Shown here one piece after another: positions 33,804 to 43,686 of a stretch of 64,000 nucleotides of DNA (positions within the stretch are counted from its first letter, which is position 1; each line of letters opens with the position of its first letter). The stretch lies in contig NZ_NIJK01000032.1 in assembly GCF_002836975.1 (NCBI RefSeq), positions 1 through 64,000 on the forward strand, in the 5' to 3' direction. The notes below the pieces were generated by a model that was not told where the DNA came from, did no database searches, and saw only the letters and a list, made by a program, of their open reading frames with translations. Both the position numbers and the translations under genes were made by a program. Origin of the DNA: Shewanella indica. Its GTDB lineage: Bacteria > Pseudomonadota > Gammaproteobacteria > Enterobacterales > Shewanellaceae.

Positions 33804-33887
33804 GCTTATTTTTCATGCGCCGAGCTTGAGTTATTCCCACTGAGCCCCCACAGATCTGATTAGACGCTTTAGCCATGGAGCCGGATC

Positions 33888-34712
33888 ATGCTGGCCATTC
33901 TGATAACCCTCGCCGCCGGCGCCAGCGCCATAGGTTGGATCCTCAGCCAATCCTGGCGGGATCGCAGACGCAGAGACAAGATACGCGCCAAGCCTTTCCC
34001 CAAGGAATGGCGCACTATCCTGAAAAAACGTATGCCCTATTTCCGTTCCCTGCCCAGTGACCTGCAACTGCAGCTCAAGAAACACATTCAGGTATTTCTG
34101 GCGGAAAAGCAGTTTGTCGGTTGCGACGGGTTGGAGATAGATGATGAAATCCGCGTAACCATAGCCGCGCAGGCCTGTCTCTTGTTACTCAATCGTCAAA
34201 CCGACTATTACCCTAACCTGAGACAAATTCTGGTGTACCCATCAGCCTTTATTGTTCACCAGCAGCAGCGGGATGCCAATGGCCTGGAATGGCACAGCCA
34301 AAGGTTATTGGCGGGAGAATCCTGGGGGCAGGGGAAAGTCGTCCTTTCCTGGCAAAATACCCTGGATGACGCCGCCGATCCGGCAGACGGCAGGAATGTC
34401 GTGATCCATGAGTTTGCCCATCAACTGGATCAGGAAGCAGGCGATGCCAATGGCGCTCCCAGACTCGGTGAGTTCAACGCCTATCCTGTGTGGTCGCAGG
34501 TTTTGGGGCAGGAGTTTGCCAAACTGCAGGCTCAGGCCGCCCGTGGTGAGCCGAGCCTATTCAGTTACTACGGCGCCACCAATCCGGCCGAGTTCTTTGC
34601 TGTCATAAGCGAGGTATTCTTCGAGCAACCGCAGCAGATGAAAGCCGATTATCCGCAACTCTACCAGGAACTGAGCCGCTTCTATCGTCTCGATCCCTTG
34701 AATTGGCACTAG
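33888..34712 (+). CDS. mtfA: MtfA-like zinc peptidase (M90)
   Basis: Zinc-dependent peptidase family whose E. coli member MtfA binds the Mlc (DgsA) repressor. The catalytic motif 'VIHEFAHQLDQEAG' has HExxH, and 'NPAEFFAVISEVFFEQP' supplies the third-ligand helix. Unlike E. coli MtfA, an N-terminal hydrophobic stretch ('LAILITLAAGASAIGWIL') suggests membrane anchoring. 274 aa. ATG after GGAG. Monocistronic. Confidence 0.88.
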   Translation: MLAILITLAAGASAIGWILSQSWRDRRRRDKIRAKPFPKEWRTILKKRMPYFRSLPSDLQLQLKKHIQVFLAEKQFVGCDGLEIDDEIRVTIAAQACLLLLNRQTDYYPNLRQILVYPSAFIVHQQQRDANGLEWHSQRLLAGESWGQGKVVLSWQNTLDDAADPADGRNVVIHEFAHQLDQEAGDANGAPRLGEFNAYPVWSQVLGQEFAKLQAQAARGEPSLFSYYGATNPAEFFAVISEVFFEQPQQMKADYPQLYQELSRFYRLDPLNWH

Positions 34713-34822
34713 GCCATCCTTGCAACAGTACAATTGCACACTTCCCCCCTCCTTTGGCTCACATCTTGTGCCCAATTGGGTTAAGCTGGGTTCGATAATA
34801 AAAAATTATAATAGGGAACATT

Positions 34823-35365
34823 ATGTTGCACCTTAAACCTCTGTTGCTGACCACAGCGCTGCTAGCGATCTACGGCCATTCAGCCTTGGCAAATAACCCG
34901 CAAGCCGGCAATCAAAACGGCCAAGAGCAAAGCGGCCAGCTCGATGACAGCCAAACTCAGGCCGCTTTGGTATTGGATAAACTGCACCAAAGTGCTGCCA
35001 ATGCCGACTGGGACTGCTACTTTAGCCTTTTCAGCCCTGATGCGGGATTTATCGGCACAGATGCCAGTGAATACTGGAATATGGTTGAATTTGAGCAGTA
35101 TGCCCGTGCCACCCAGGGCTGGACTTACCAAAGCTCCTCACGCCACCTGGTGCAGCACGGCGATGTGATAGTGTTCGATGAACTGCTGGACAGCCAGTCC
35201 TATGGACTTGGAAGGGGCACAGGCACGCTTGTTAAAACCGAACAAGGCTGGCAAATACTGCAATACAGCCTGAGTTTTCCCATTCCCAACGCCCTGGCGC
35301 CCAGAATTACCGATCAGATAAAGCTGTATCGAAAAAAGCAGAAATCAGTGCCTGAAGGCAACTGA
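34823..35365 (+). CDS. Exported NTF2/SnoaL-like protein
   Basis: A signal peptide ('LKPLLLTTALLAIYGHSALA', cleavage near ALA-NN) precedes a Gln/Gly/Asn-rich linker and an NTF2-like domain ('ALVLDKLHQSAANADWDCYF', 'DAGFIGTDASEYWN', 'GWQILQYSLSFPIPN'). NTF2-like proteins of this type have no assigned reaction. Its last 21 bases overlap the 3' end of the convergent HDOD gene. Confidence 0.8.
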   Translation: MLHLKPLLLTTALLAIYGHSALANNPQAGNQNGQEQSGQLDDSQTQAALVLDKLHQSAANADWDCYFSLFSPDAGFIGTDASEYWNMVEFEQYARATQGWTYQSSSRHLVQHGDVIVFDELLDSQSYGLGRGTGTLVKTEQGWQILQYSLSFPIPNALAPRITDQIKLYRKKQKSVPEGN

Positions 35366-36865
35366 AAAACAGATATTGGCCAGCTGCACGAAGTGACTAA
35401 AGCTGTCAAAATCTTCAGGATGAATATCCCGGCCTGAACTGGCTCTGTCAGCGTAATAGACGCCTATCACCTTATTATCCACCTGTAATGGTGCCAGCAA
35501 AAAACCACTGGCGGGGACTTTTCTCGCCAGCTGTTCACCCAGTACAGCTTTATCGGCTCCCTCGCCCTGCCAGATCAGACGCTGATTTTCGATGCAATCC
35601 TTCAGCAAGGTGCCGCGGCCTTCCAGCTCGAGAATAAAGTCGTTTTTCATCTCCTCGGCGCCGTCCCCAAGCGCGATTCTCGGTTGCAACATGCGCCTGC
35701 TCGGTGACAGCAAGAGCACGGCGCAGCGGTCGAGACCAATGCCCTCGAGTATTCCCTCCAATGCCGTGGTCACTACCTTATTGAAATCAGTCTTCTCAAC
35801 AGCAAAGCCGGTCAGCTCTCTAAGTTTTTTCAGCTGAAACGCAAGATTTTCCTCGCGCACCACAACCTCAGCCAACCTCTCCGGAGGCAGCAGCAGATCT
35901 GTGTCCGGCAGATACTCGATAAGTACTTTGGCACCATAGGCTTCGGCCAACTTGGCGGTAGCGTTGGAACAGCGAAGGACCCGACCCCGAAACTCATCTG
36001 TATCCAGCTTTAGCATATCGGCGGCTTGTTTAAGGCGCCGCTCCAGCTCCTCGGGTTTGAGTGAGGCGCCGGCCAGCGCTTCGCTGAGTTTATTGGCCAG
36101 AAAAATACTGCGAATTTCCGGCGTGCGTTCATCGGGATTACTGAGCGACTTGCACAAGAGTTCACCCAGGCCCCAACTGCGGGCCAACCCCTGGCTGAGC
36201 TGATTGAATGAAGTCCCGAGCGCTTCGCGCACCAGATTGAGCCTACTTACGGCATCACTCTCGGCGCTGAGGGCTGAATCCAGTTCCTCGGCCAGTTCGG
36301 CTCCCGTGCTCCAAAAGGCACTCTCACCCAGGTGATAGAGCAGCGCGGCGATAAACACCTCTTCCTGCAACTCCTCATCGTAGCCGTCAAGCATCATCTT
36401 GGCCAACATGGCGGCCTGAAACGCCTGAGCCATCAACTTCAGCAACCTTTGGTAAACCGAGGGTGTCAGATTTTTGCTTTCCAGCAAACTGGAGAGGAGT
36501 TTGGCGGTAATGCAGATATTGCGGATGGTGTCGAACCCCAGCACCACAGCAGCGCGGCTGACCGTAGTAACAGGGCTTATCCCCTTGTTATAGATGGCGC
36601 TGTTGGCCACCCGCAAAATACGGGAAGTGAGCGCATTGTCGTGCATTATGCTGCGCCCCAGAATCGCCATGGAGGACACATCGTCCTTGGCGAGTTTTTC
36701 CAATGTCCTTATTGTTGAGCAAAGTGCGGGCATTTCCTGATCACTGATCCTGCGGGTCCAGTAATCCACCCCCTTGTTAGCTGATTTCAAATACGACTCA
36801 ACTCTTTCCGATATTGGCCCAGTGGTGGGCTTGAGAATGGAACTCTTGTTATGAATAAAGCACAA
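35345..36865 (-). CDS. HDOD-GAF domain signalling protein
   Basis: The HDOD domain (about residues 35-250) contains 'NALTSRILRVANSAIYNKG' and 'SRAAVVLGFDTIRNICI'. HDOD proteins are non-catalytic relatives of HD hydrolases used in c-di-GMP and stress signalling. A C-terminal GAF-like domain (about 340-500, 'TALEGILEGIGLDRCAVLLLS', 'APLQVDNKVIGVYYADRAS') probably binds a small ligand. The start is a TTG at 36865 with weak TTGAAG upstream; no early ATG exists in frame, so the true start is uncertain. 3' end overlaps the convergent NTF2-like gene by 21 bases. Confidence 0.85.
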   Translation of the reverse strand: MCFIHNKSSILKPTTGPISERVESYLKSANKGVDYWTRRISDQEMPALCSTIRTLEKLAKDDVSSMAILGRSIMHDNALTSRILRVANSAIYNKGISPVTTVSRAAVVLGFDTIRNICITAKLLSSLLESKNLTPSVYQRLLKLMAQAFQAAMLAKMMLDGYDEELQEEVFIAALLYHLGESAFWSTGAELAEELDSALSAESDAVSRLNLVREALGTSFNQLSQGLARSWGLGELLCKSLSNPDERTPEIRSIFLANKLSEALAGASLKPEELERRLKQAADMLKLDTDEFRGRVLRCSNATAKLAEAYGAKVLIEYLPDTDLLLPPERLAEVVVREENLAFQLKKLRELTGFAVEKTDFNKVVTTALEGILEGIGLDRCAVLLLSPSRRMLQPRIALGDGAEEMKNDFILELEGRGTLLKDCIENQRLIWQGEGADKAVLGEQLARKVPASGFLLAPLQVDNKVIGVYYADRASSGRDIHPEDFDSFSHFVQLANICFSVAFRH

Positions 36866-36891
36866 ACTTCAAAGAAATAACACAATTACAA

Positions 36892-36918
36892 CAAAAAAAG
36901 GCGACTCAATGAGTCGCC
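36892..36918 (-). terminator. Terminator after aceA
   Basis: GGCGACTCA / TGAGTCGCC stem (36900-36918), read leftwards into TTTTTTT. Confidence 0.85.
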
Positions 36919-37026
36919 AAAACACAAGCAACAAGGCTCAAATGACTGGGAAGTCACAAATTACCCCCGAAAATGGCGTAGGTTCATTTCCGGGGAAGTG
37001 GCGCCCGAGGACGCCAACACAGGGGA

Positions 37027-38349
37027 TTAAAACTGCTCTTCTTCGGTCGAACCGCTCAGAGCCGTGACAGAGGACTGGCCGCCCTGGATAACATTGGTCA
37101 CCTGATCAAAGTAACCTGTACCCACTTCCTGCTGGTGCGCCACAAAGGTGTATCCCTTCTGCGCGGCAGCGAATTCGGCTTCCTGAACCTTCTCAACATA
37201 GTGCTTCATGCCTTCGCCACGGGCATAGTCGTAGGCGAGATCGAACATGTTGTACCACATGTTGTGAATACCGGCCAAAGTGATGAACTGGTACTTGTAG
37301 CCCATGTTGGCAAGCTCCTGCTGGAACTTGGCAATGGTGGCGTCATCCAGGTTCTTCTTCCAGTTGAACGAAGGTGAACAGTTATAGGCCAACAGTTGAT
37401 CCGGATACTGGGCATGAATGGCTTCGGCAAAGCGGCGCGCCTCTTCCAGATCCGGCTTGGCGGTTTCACACCAGATAAGGTCGGCATAAGGTGCGTAGGC
37501 AAGCCCGCGGGAAATGGCTTGATCCAAACCTGCCTTCACCCGGTAGAAACCTTCCTGGGTACGCTCTCCGGTGATGAAGTCGCGATCATAGGGGTCGCAA
37601 TCTGAGGTCAGCAAATCAGCAGCGTTGGCATCGGTACGGGCAATCACCAGAGTATCCACTCCGGATACATCGGCTGCCAGACGGGCCGCCACCAGCTTCT
37701 GTACCGCTTCCTGAGTCGGCACCAAAACCTTGCCGCCCATGTGACCACACTTTTTCACCGAGGCCAGTTGATCTTCGAAGTGCACCCCGGCGGCGCCGGC
37801 GTCTATCATGGACTTCATCAACTCATAGGCGTTCAGCACGCCACCGAATCCGGCTTCAGCATCGGCCACAATCGGCAGGAAGTAATCGACATAACCCTCA
37901 TCTTCCGGGTTTTTGCCTTGGCTCCACTGGATCTGATCGGCGCGGCGGAAGGAGTTATTTATTCGCCCCACTACGGCAGGCACTGAGTTGGCCGGATAGA
38001 GTGACTGATCCGGATACATGGTGCCCGCCAGGTTGGCATCGGCCGCCACCTGCCAGCCTGAAAGGTAGATGGCCTCGATACCGGCCTTGGCCTGCTGCAC
38101 CGCCTGACCGCCGGTCAAAGCGCCGAGAGAGTTGACATAGCCCTTCTTGGCGCCACCGTTAACCAGCTCCCACAACTTGGCTGCGCCGCGCTTGGCGATG
38201 GTGTTTTCAGGAACCACTGAACCGCGCAATGCCACAACCTCTTCGGCGGTAAATGGACGGCGAACGCCCTGCCAACGTGGATTTTCAGCCCAATCCTTTT
38301 TCAAAGCTTCTATCTGCGCCTGACGTGAATTCTGTGTTGCCTTGGTCAT
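37027..38349 (-). CDS. aceA: Isocitrate lyase
   Basis: Cleaves isocitrate to glyoxylate and succinate, the first glyoxylate-shunt step. The catalytic loop '[14 protein letters not shown]' contains the active-site Cys. Mg-binding '[18 protein letters not shown]' and '[15 protein letters not shown]' are also present. The start at ATG 38349 ('[13 protein letters not shown]') follows GAAGGAGAG and gives 440 aa; an upstream 17-codon extension is rejected. It is the second gene of the aceBA operon, 72 bases after aceB. That gap contains a GC-rich GGCAG...CTGCC hairpin that may stabilise or separate the mRNAs. Confidence 0.97.
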   Translation of the reverse strand: MTKATQNSRQAQIEALKKDWAENPRWQGVRRPFTAEEVVALRGSVVPENTIAKRGAAKLWELVNGGAKKGYVNSLGALTGGQAVQQAKAGIEAIYLSGWQVAADANLAGTMYPDQSLYPANSVPAVVGRINNSFRRADQIQWSQGKNPEDEGYVDYFLPIVADAEAGFGGVLNAYELMKSMIDAGAAGVHFEDQLASVKKCGHMGGKVLVPTQEAVQKLVAARLAADVSGVDTLVIARTDANAADLLTSDCDPYDRDFITGERTQEGFYRVKAGLDQAISRGLAYAPYADLIWCETAKPDLEEARRFAEAIHAQYPDQLLAYNCSPSFNWKKNLDDATIAKFQQELANMGYKYQFITLAGIHNMWYNMFDLAYDYARGEGMKHYVEKVQEAEFAAAQKGYTFVAHQQEVGTGYFDQVTNVIQGGQSSVTALSGSTEEEQF

Positions 38350-38421
38350 TTTAACTCTCCTTCGTAGGGTAATTTGGCAGCCCCCAGCCCCCGCGGGCAA
38401 CTGCCGTAAATGGTTATTGGG

Positions 38422-40032
38422 TTACTGGGTAAGCAGCTCGTAGCCCGGCAAGGTCAGGAAGGTCACCAGCTCATCGGCGGTGGTGATCTCTTCCAATAAA
38501 CTTGCCGCCCGCTTGAATTGACCGTTATCAAAACGCTCGCTGCCGAGCTCTTCACGCACATTGGCCAACTCTTCTTTCAACATGGCGCTGAACAGTGCCT
38601 TGGTCACCGGCTTGCCGTTGGAAAGCTTTTGTCCGTGCTGGATCCATTGCCAGATAGAGGCGCGGCTGATTTCTGCTGTGGCTGCATCTTCCATCAAGCC
38701 ATAGATGGGCACACAACCATTACCGCCAATCCAGGCTTCTATGTACTGCAATGCAATACGGATATTGAGTCGCATCCCCTCTTCGGTGCGCTCACCATCA
38801 CAGGGTTTGAGCAGCTCGGCCGCCAGGATGGGTGCATCCACGTCGCGGGTGATATGCAGCTGGTTGGCGTGCTCTTCACCTATATATTCGTTGAAAATTC
38901 CCATGGCCGTATCAGCCAGGCCAGGGTGCGCCACCCAGGTGCCGTCATGGCCGTTTCGGGCCTCAAGCTCTTTGTCCTTGCGAACCCGCTCCAGTACCTG
39001 GGCATTGGTTTGCGGATCCTTGGCGGGAATAAAGGCCGCCATGCCGCCCATCGCCAGCGCGCCACGCTTGTGACAGGTCTTGATCAGCAGACGTGAATAA
39101 GCGCTGAGGAACGGTTTATCCATGGTCACTTGCTGGCGGTCCGGCAAAATACGATCCGGATGCTTCTTCAAGGTTTTGATATAGCTGAAAATGTAATCCC
39201 ACCGGCCACAGTTGAGCGCCACTATGTTGGAGCGCAGTTCATAGAGGATCTCCTCCATCTCGAACACGGCCGGCAGGGTTTCAATCAGGCAGGTGCACTT
39301 GATGGTGCCACTCTGCAGGCAGAAGCGCTCTTCGGCGAAGGCAAACACTTTGGCCCACCAGCGTGCCTCAAGATGGCTTTCCAGCTTGGGAATATAGAAG
39401 TAAGGTCCACTGCCCTTGGCTAGCAGTTGGCGATAGTTATGGTAGAAGTACAAAGCAAAATCGAATAAGCAGCCGGGAATGGACTTACCGTTGAATTCGA
39501 CATGCGCTTCCGGCAGGTGCAGCCCCCGCACCCGGGCAATCAATACCGCAGGGTTGGCCTGCAATTGATAATGTTTGCCGGTTTCCGGCGCGGTAAAATC
39601 AATTTCACCGCGGACGGCGTCACGCAGGTTGATTTGGCCCTCGACCACTTTCTGCCAGCTGGGTGCCAGCGAATCTTCGAAGTCGGCCATAAAGACTTTT
39701 ACATTGGCGTTGAGCGCATTGATGATCATCTTGCGATCCACAGGCCCGGTGATCTCGACCCGTCTATCTTTAAGATCCGCCGGTATACCGCGAATTTGCC
39801 AATCACCATCTCGAATGGCTCGGGTTTGCGGTAAAAAGTCCGGTAACTCACCACCGTCTATCCGCAGCTGACGTTGCTCACGCTTTTCCAGCAAACTGGT
39901 CACTTCCGGAGCAAACTCCCGACACAGAGCCTCGAGGAAGTTGAGCGCACCTTCAGTAAAAAGGCTTTGCTGTTGTGGTATTTCGGCCCCCTTTATACTG
40001 AGCCCTTGCTGTGCGACTGTCTCTGCTATCAT
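38422..40032 (-). CDS. aceB: Malate synthase A
   Basis: Condenses glyoxylate with acetyl-CoA to malate. The family signatures 'VFMADFEDSLAPSWQKVVEGQ', 'RGLHLPEAHVEFNGKSIPG' and 'ECTCLIETLPAVFEMEEILYEL'-like (here 'IKCTCLIETLPAVFEMEEIL') are clear. ATG 40032 ('MIAETVAQQGLSI') after GGGAGACAG gives 536 aa, normal for AceB; the frame runs 45 codons further upstream with no start signal. First gene of the aceBA operon. Its control region carries a PdhR-type box. Confidence 0.96.
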   Translation of the reverse strand: MIAETVAQQGLSIKGAEIPQQQSLFTEGALNFLEALCREFAPEVTSLLEKREQRQLRIDGGELPDFLPQTRAIRDGDWQIRGIPADLKDRRVEITGPVDRKMIINALNANVKVFMADFEDSLAPSWQKVVEGQINLRDAVRGEIDFTAPETGKHYQLQANPAVLIARVRGLHLPEAHVEFNGKSIPGCLFDFALYFYHNYRQLLAKGSGPYFYIPKLESHLEARWWAKVFAFAEERFCLQSGTIKCTCLIETLPAVFEMEEILYELRSNIVALNCGRWDYIFSYIKTLKKHPDRILPDRQQVTMDKPFLSAYSRLLIKTCHKRGALAMGGMAAFIPAKDPQTNAQVLERVRKDKELEARNGHDGTWVAHPGLADTAMGIFNEYIGEEHANQLHITRDVDAPILAAELLKPCDGERTEEGMRLNIRIALQYIEAWIGGNGCVPIYGLMEDAATAEISRASIWQWIQHGQKLSNGKPVTKALFSAMLKEELANVREELGSERFDNGQFKRAASLLEEITTADELVTFLTLPGYELLTQ

Positions 40033-40178
40033 CTTGCTGTCTCCCTGGGAGGCAGAATAAAGCCTGCCAAACCCTGCAAATGTTCGTTTCGTACTAAAAC
40101 CTATCGATAAACATTTGTGTTTGCAACAGTCAAAACGTCGAAAAAACCGGCAAAACCTAGGCTTCAACTTGACTTAAA

Positions 40179-40193
40179 ATTGGTATGACCAAG
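40179..40193. promoter_or_regulatory. PdhR-type operator upstream of aceB
   Basis: ATTGGTATGACCAAG fits the PdhR consensus ATTGGTNNNACCAAT at 12 of 12 core positions except the last base pair. It lies about 150 bases upstream of aceB. PdhR responds to pyruvate. Binding is inferred. Confidence 0.5.
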
Positions 40194-40305
40194 TAAAAAA
40201 TGGAACATCAAGATATTGTTTTACAAGCAAAAATCAAAACAACAAAAAGACTTAACCTGCAGATTACAGAAAAATGTCAGACAACTTTACCACATTGGCA
40301 ACAAA

Positions 40306-40330
40306 GTAATTTGTTACGTAATTAAATAAC
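40306..40330. promoter_or_regulatory. Possible HexR-type sites
   Basis: GTAATTTGTTAC and, directly following, GTAATTAAATAAC resemble the HexR palindrome TGTAAT...ATTACA with mismatches. HexR controls central carbon genes in Shewanella and has been linked to aceBA. Weak evidence. Confidence 0.3.
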
Positions 40331-40715
40331 CAAATGAAATTTATAGTTTCCACAAAATATCATTAAAACTTAGGTCTAATCCGTTAATATCCGTTTCGAA
40401 CTCTCGTCAGGGTCAACTTTAAATAACCAACAAAAACAAATAGCTAACAAAAACGCAACCACAACCAAAATCAAACGATCGTTTTAATATTACCTTTACG
40501 TAAAGGTTAAAATTAAATGTGATCAAGATCCGTTTTTCACGACTTGCGTATAGTGATCAACACAGGCAGGTACTTTGGTCAGTCTCAATAAAAAAACGAT
40601 TTTTTTTAAATTTTTTTCAAAAACTTGCCTCTTTAGGCTCTCGAAAGCGGATCCATGTGGCCTAGTCAAAAAATACCCAGTCAACCGATACAGTTTGAAA
40701 CTTTTGTTGCAACAC

Positions 40716-40736
40716 AAATAAAAACCATTATCATTC
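40716..40736. promoter_or_regulatory. Partial Fur box before the siderophore receptor
   Basis: On the minus strand, ATGATAATGG gives one good half of the Fur consensus (TGATAAT); the other half is poor. It lies 30-50 bases before the receptor start, the expected place. Confidence 0.45.
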
Positions 40737-40765
40737 GCACCCTACTTTCGAGGGGATGATCTCAA

Positions 40766-43192
40766 ATGCAGCAATCCGCAATATCTCTGGCGGTGACGGC
40801 TTGTCTGTCACTGACCATGGCACAGGCCACACAGGCAAACGAAACAACTCAACCACCACAGGTTTCACAGGATGTAGAACGTATTACCGTTTATGGTAAA
40901 CAGAACAAAGTGGTAATGAATTCTGGACTGGCGACCAAATCAGACATGTCGCTGATGGAAACCCCGGCTGCCTTGGTGGTGATAGATAAAGAGCTGTTTG
41001 CCGCCCAGGGAGCCGACTCGCTGCAGGATCTGGTGCGTAACATCAGTGGTGTTACCCAAGCCGGCAACAACTACGGCATAGGTGATAACCTGGTGATCCG
41101 TGGCCTGGACGCCAACTACACTTATGACGGTATGTACGGCGGCGCGGGACTCGGCAACAGTTTTAATCCCACCCGCTCCATGACCAATGTGGAAGCGGTT
41201 GAGGTGCTCAAAGGCCCGGCGACCGGGCTTTATGGTATGGGCAGCGCCGGCGGGATCATCAACCTTATTGAAAAGAAACCTCAATTTCAGGACAGCACAG
41301 AAGTCAGCGCCGAACTGGGCTCATGGAACAGTTACAGCCTGGGGCTCGACTCTACCGGAGGCTTGAGCGACACCCTGGCCTATCGTCTGGTGGCCAAACA
41401 TGCCCGTAGCGATGGCTATCGTGATATCGGCAGCGACAGAGATGAAGTCTATGCCTCGTTGAAAATTCTGCCTTCAAACGCTCAAGATCTGGTGCTGTCG
41501 GCCGCCTGGATTAAAGACTCTGTGCAGGTAGACTCTGTAGGCCACCCGATACGTATCTACAACGCCGCCTCTACCGGTGGCCTGAGCGGCGCACAAGTCA
41601 GCTGGCAAGATTTGATTAACGACCCTAATGGTGCCGGCATTCAACTGACCCAGGCGCAGCGGCAACAACTGGCTGATTCCCTGGTGGCGAGCGACGGTCT
41701 CGAACCCTTGGATATAGGCGATACCAGCCTGGCCTCTCCCATCAGCAGGCCCAATGAAGGCGAAGAGTGGCGCTTCAAGTTAAACCACAACATCACCCTC
41801 AGTGACAATCTGCAACTTAATCAGCAGTTACAGTATCGAGACTATCAGTCCGGGTTCATTCGCCAGACTGGCGCCTATAACTATGTGTACTGGAAACGTA
41901 AGGTCAAATCCGTGGACGTGATCAACGCCGATCCCCGTGCTCCATTGGTAATTGATGATGTCTTATACCCTTATGCCGCCAGAAGACAGGAATACCGCAA
42001 GGTAGATGCCCACGAGAAATCCTGGCAATACTTTGCCGATATGCGCTACAACTTCAGCCTGGCAGGCATAGACAGTGAGCTGTTGCTGAATGCCAACCTG
42101 GAAGACAGAGATATCGCTTATAAGAGCTGGGCACTGTACGACAAAGATGGCGGCGGTGAACTGCCTTATATTCTGGATATCCGTAATCCCAACTGGAGCG
42201 ACAAGGCCTTTGAGGACTACAACCCTGATCTCAAGGACAACTACAACAAACAAGTCCGCGCCTGGGGCCTGGGCATGCAGTATGTGGGTTACCTGAGTGA
42301 AACCTTTACAGCCAGAGTGGGTGTGGCGTTCAATGAGATTGAACAGAAGTACAGTCATCTGGGCACGCCAAAGAAAGACCCGACTCCGGAGCAGGACAGC
42401 AAAGATCACGGCATGACCTACAACCTGGGTCTGACCTATATGCCGACCGATAACCTGTCATTTTTCATCAACCATGCCAAGGGACGCACGGCTTACAGCG
42501 TGCTGGGTGCCGTAACGGGCGCACAGAGTGGCCGCGCAGCAGATAGAAAGGATTCAGAGTCCCTGAGCTATGATCTCGGTATGCGCTTCAAGGGCTTTGA
42601 TGATCAGCTGCTCGGCTCCTTGGTTCTATTCCAGAGTGAACGTACCAATTTGCGTTACAGCAACCCGGAATACAATGACAAACAAGGCGCGCCTGACTAC
42701 AACATCTCAGTACCCGAGTTCTTCTACGACGGCATGGATAAGACCACAGGTGCCGAGCTGGATCTCAACGCCCACCTCAACGAAGAATGGCTGATAAACC
42801 TCAACGGTCTGTACCAGGATGCACGCAACAAAAATGACCCTAACTCCAGCAGTTACAACAGTCGCCAGAAAGGGGTTCCCCAGGTCAGTGCCAGTGCCTG
42901 GGTTACATACAGTCATCAGTGGCAGGCGCTGCCAAATCCCTTGTCTGTCAGCTTTGGGGTTCGTTATGTCGACGAGCGCAGCACCAACTCGGCTTCCTTC
43001 GGGATCCCGGATGGCAAAGTGCCCGCCTATACAGTTTGGGACTCTGCCATTGCCTACAAGGCTGATGACTGGAGTGTGCAGCTGAACCTCAATAACCTGT
43101 TCAACACCCGCTACTATGACAAGGCGATGTTCCTTGGCGGTATGCCTGGGGCCGAGCGCAACGCCAAGTTGAGCGTCAGCTACCGCTTCTAA
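40766..43192 (+). CDS. TonB-dependent siderophore receptor
   Basis: Outer-membrane receptor, 808 aa. It has a signal peptide (cleavage near QAN-ET), a plug domain ('TPAALVVIDKELFAAQGADSL', 'LVIRGLDANYTYDGMYGGAG', 'VEAVEVLKGPATGLYGMGSAGG') and a 22-strand barrel ending in '...NAKLSVSYRF' with a terminal aromatic residue. The family imports ferric siderophores using TonB energy; the ligand cannot be deduced. The start follows CGAGGGGATGA. It stands alone with its own terminator, and no siderophore synthesis genes are nearby. Confidence 0.92.
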   Translation: MQQSAISLAVTACLSLTMAQATQANETTQPPQVSQDVERITVYGKQNKVVMNSGLATKSDMSLMETPAALVVIDKELFAAQGADSLQDLVRNISGVTQAGNNYGIGDNLVIRGLDANYTYDGMYGGAGLGNSFNPTRSMTNVEAVEVLKGPATGLYGMGSAGGIINLIEKKPQFQDSTEVSAELGSWNSYSLGLDSTGGLSDTLAYRLVAKHARSDGYRDIGSDRDEVYASLKILPSNAQDLVLSAAWIKDSVQVDSVGHPIRIYNAASTGGLSGAQVSWQDLINDPNGAGIQLTQAQRQQLADSLVASDGLEPLDIGDTSLASPISRPNEGEEWRFKLNHNITLSDNLQLNQQLQYRDYQSGFIRQTGAYNYVYWKRKVKSVDVINADPRAPLVIDDVLYPYAARRQEYRKVDAHEKSWQYFADMRYNFSLAGIDSELLLNANLEDRDIAYKSWALYDKDGGGELPYILDIRNPNWSDKAFEDYNPDLKDNYNKQVRAWGLGMQYVGYLSETFTARVGVAFNEIEQKYSHLGTPKKDPTPEQDSKDHGMTYNLGLTYMPTDNLSFFINHAKGRTAYSVLGAVTGAQSGRAADRKDSESLSYDLGMRFKGFDDQLLGSLVLFQSERTNLRYSNPEYNDKQGAPDYNISVPEFFYDGMDKTTGAELDLNAHLNEEWLINLNGLYQDARNKNDPNSSSYNSRQKGVPQVSASAWVTYSHQWQALPNPLSVSFGVRYVDERSTNSASFGIPDGKVPAYTVWDSAIAYKADDWSVQLNLNNLFNTRYYDKAMFLGGMPGAERNAKLSVSYRF

Positions 43193-43215
43193 ACTGCATT
43201 GGGCCAACCCAATGG

Positions 43216-43271
43216 TCAATGCCATACAATCAATGTCATACGATCAATGCCATACGATCAATGTCATATAG
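43216..43271. repeat. Four tandem 14-bp repeats after the receptor gene
   Basis: Units TCAATGCCATACAA, TCAATGTCATACGA, TCAATGCCATACGA, TCAATGTCATATAG start at 43216, 43230, 43244 and 43258. They alternate C and T at position 7. Confidence 0.85.
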
Positions 43272-43311
43272 TTTTTTGGCAAAATCGTTCGACGCCTGCA
43301 GAAAAAACCCC

Positions 43312-43343
43312 AATCCGATGGCCTTTGAGTCATCGGATTTTCT
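43312..43343 (+). terminator. Terminator of the siderophore receptor gene
   Basis: AATCCGATG (43312-43320) pairs with CATCGGATT (43331-43339), followed by TTCTC. Confidence 0.7.
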
Positions 43344-43686
43344 CATGCTTCCAGCAATTCCCTATCCAGCTGTGCCTTGCATCTGAGTGACGGCCTTTTA
43401 CCGGCTTGAATCTTAATCCATCGCCTTTCTTAACTTGTCCAAGCCACATAATGAGCCTGTATGAAGGCTTCAGTCTGACCCATCTTCACTCCTTGGCCAT
43501 AAAGCCAAACGCTATAATGAACACCACTGGCAAAAAACATCACAAAATAAACTTTTTCGCTACATTGGCATCAAACACCTCAATGCAGCAGACACTGAAA
43601 CATCATTAACCTTTGTTTTAAAATGAAATTAAAAATTGGCACCGGTTTTGCTTTATCGCAACAAAGATCAAGATAAGGACTTTCAC

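Larger units (their letters stand above)
40033..40765. other. Long AT-rich control region between aceBA and the siderophore receptor
   Basis: No gene in 733 bases; the two flanking genes are divergent. It contains the PdhR-like box at 40179-40193, two HexR-like inverted repeats at 40306-40330 and a partial Fur box near 40716-40736. A 64-codon leftward frame (40717-40523) is probably chance. Confidence 0.6.
43193..43686. other. Gap between receptor and efflux operon
   Basis: Contains the 14-bp repeats, the receptor terminator and presumably the promoter for the RND operon. A 67-codon frame at 43406-43609 has no ribosome binding site and is not accepted. Confidence 0.5.

Noticed and set aside
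33829-33840. TTATTCCCACT word resembling the guaA attachment core
   Set aside because: The match stops at GAG and does not encode the guaA end; no repeat partner nearby, so chance.
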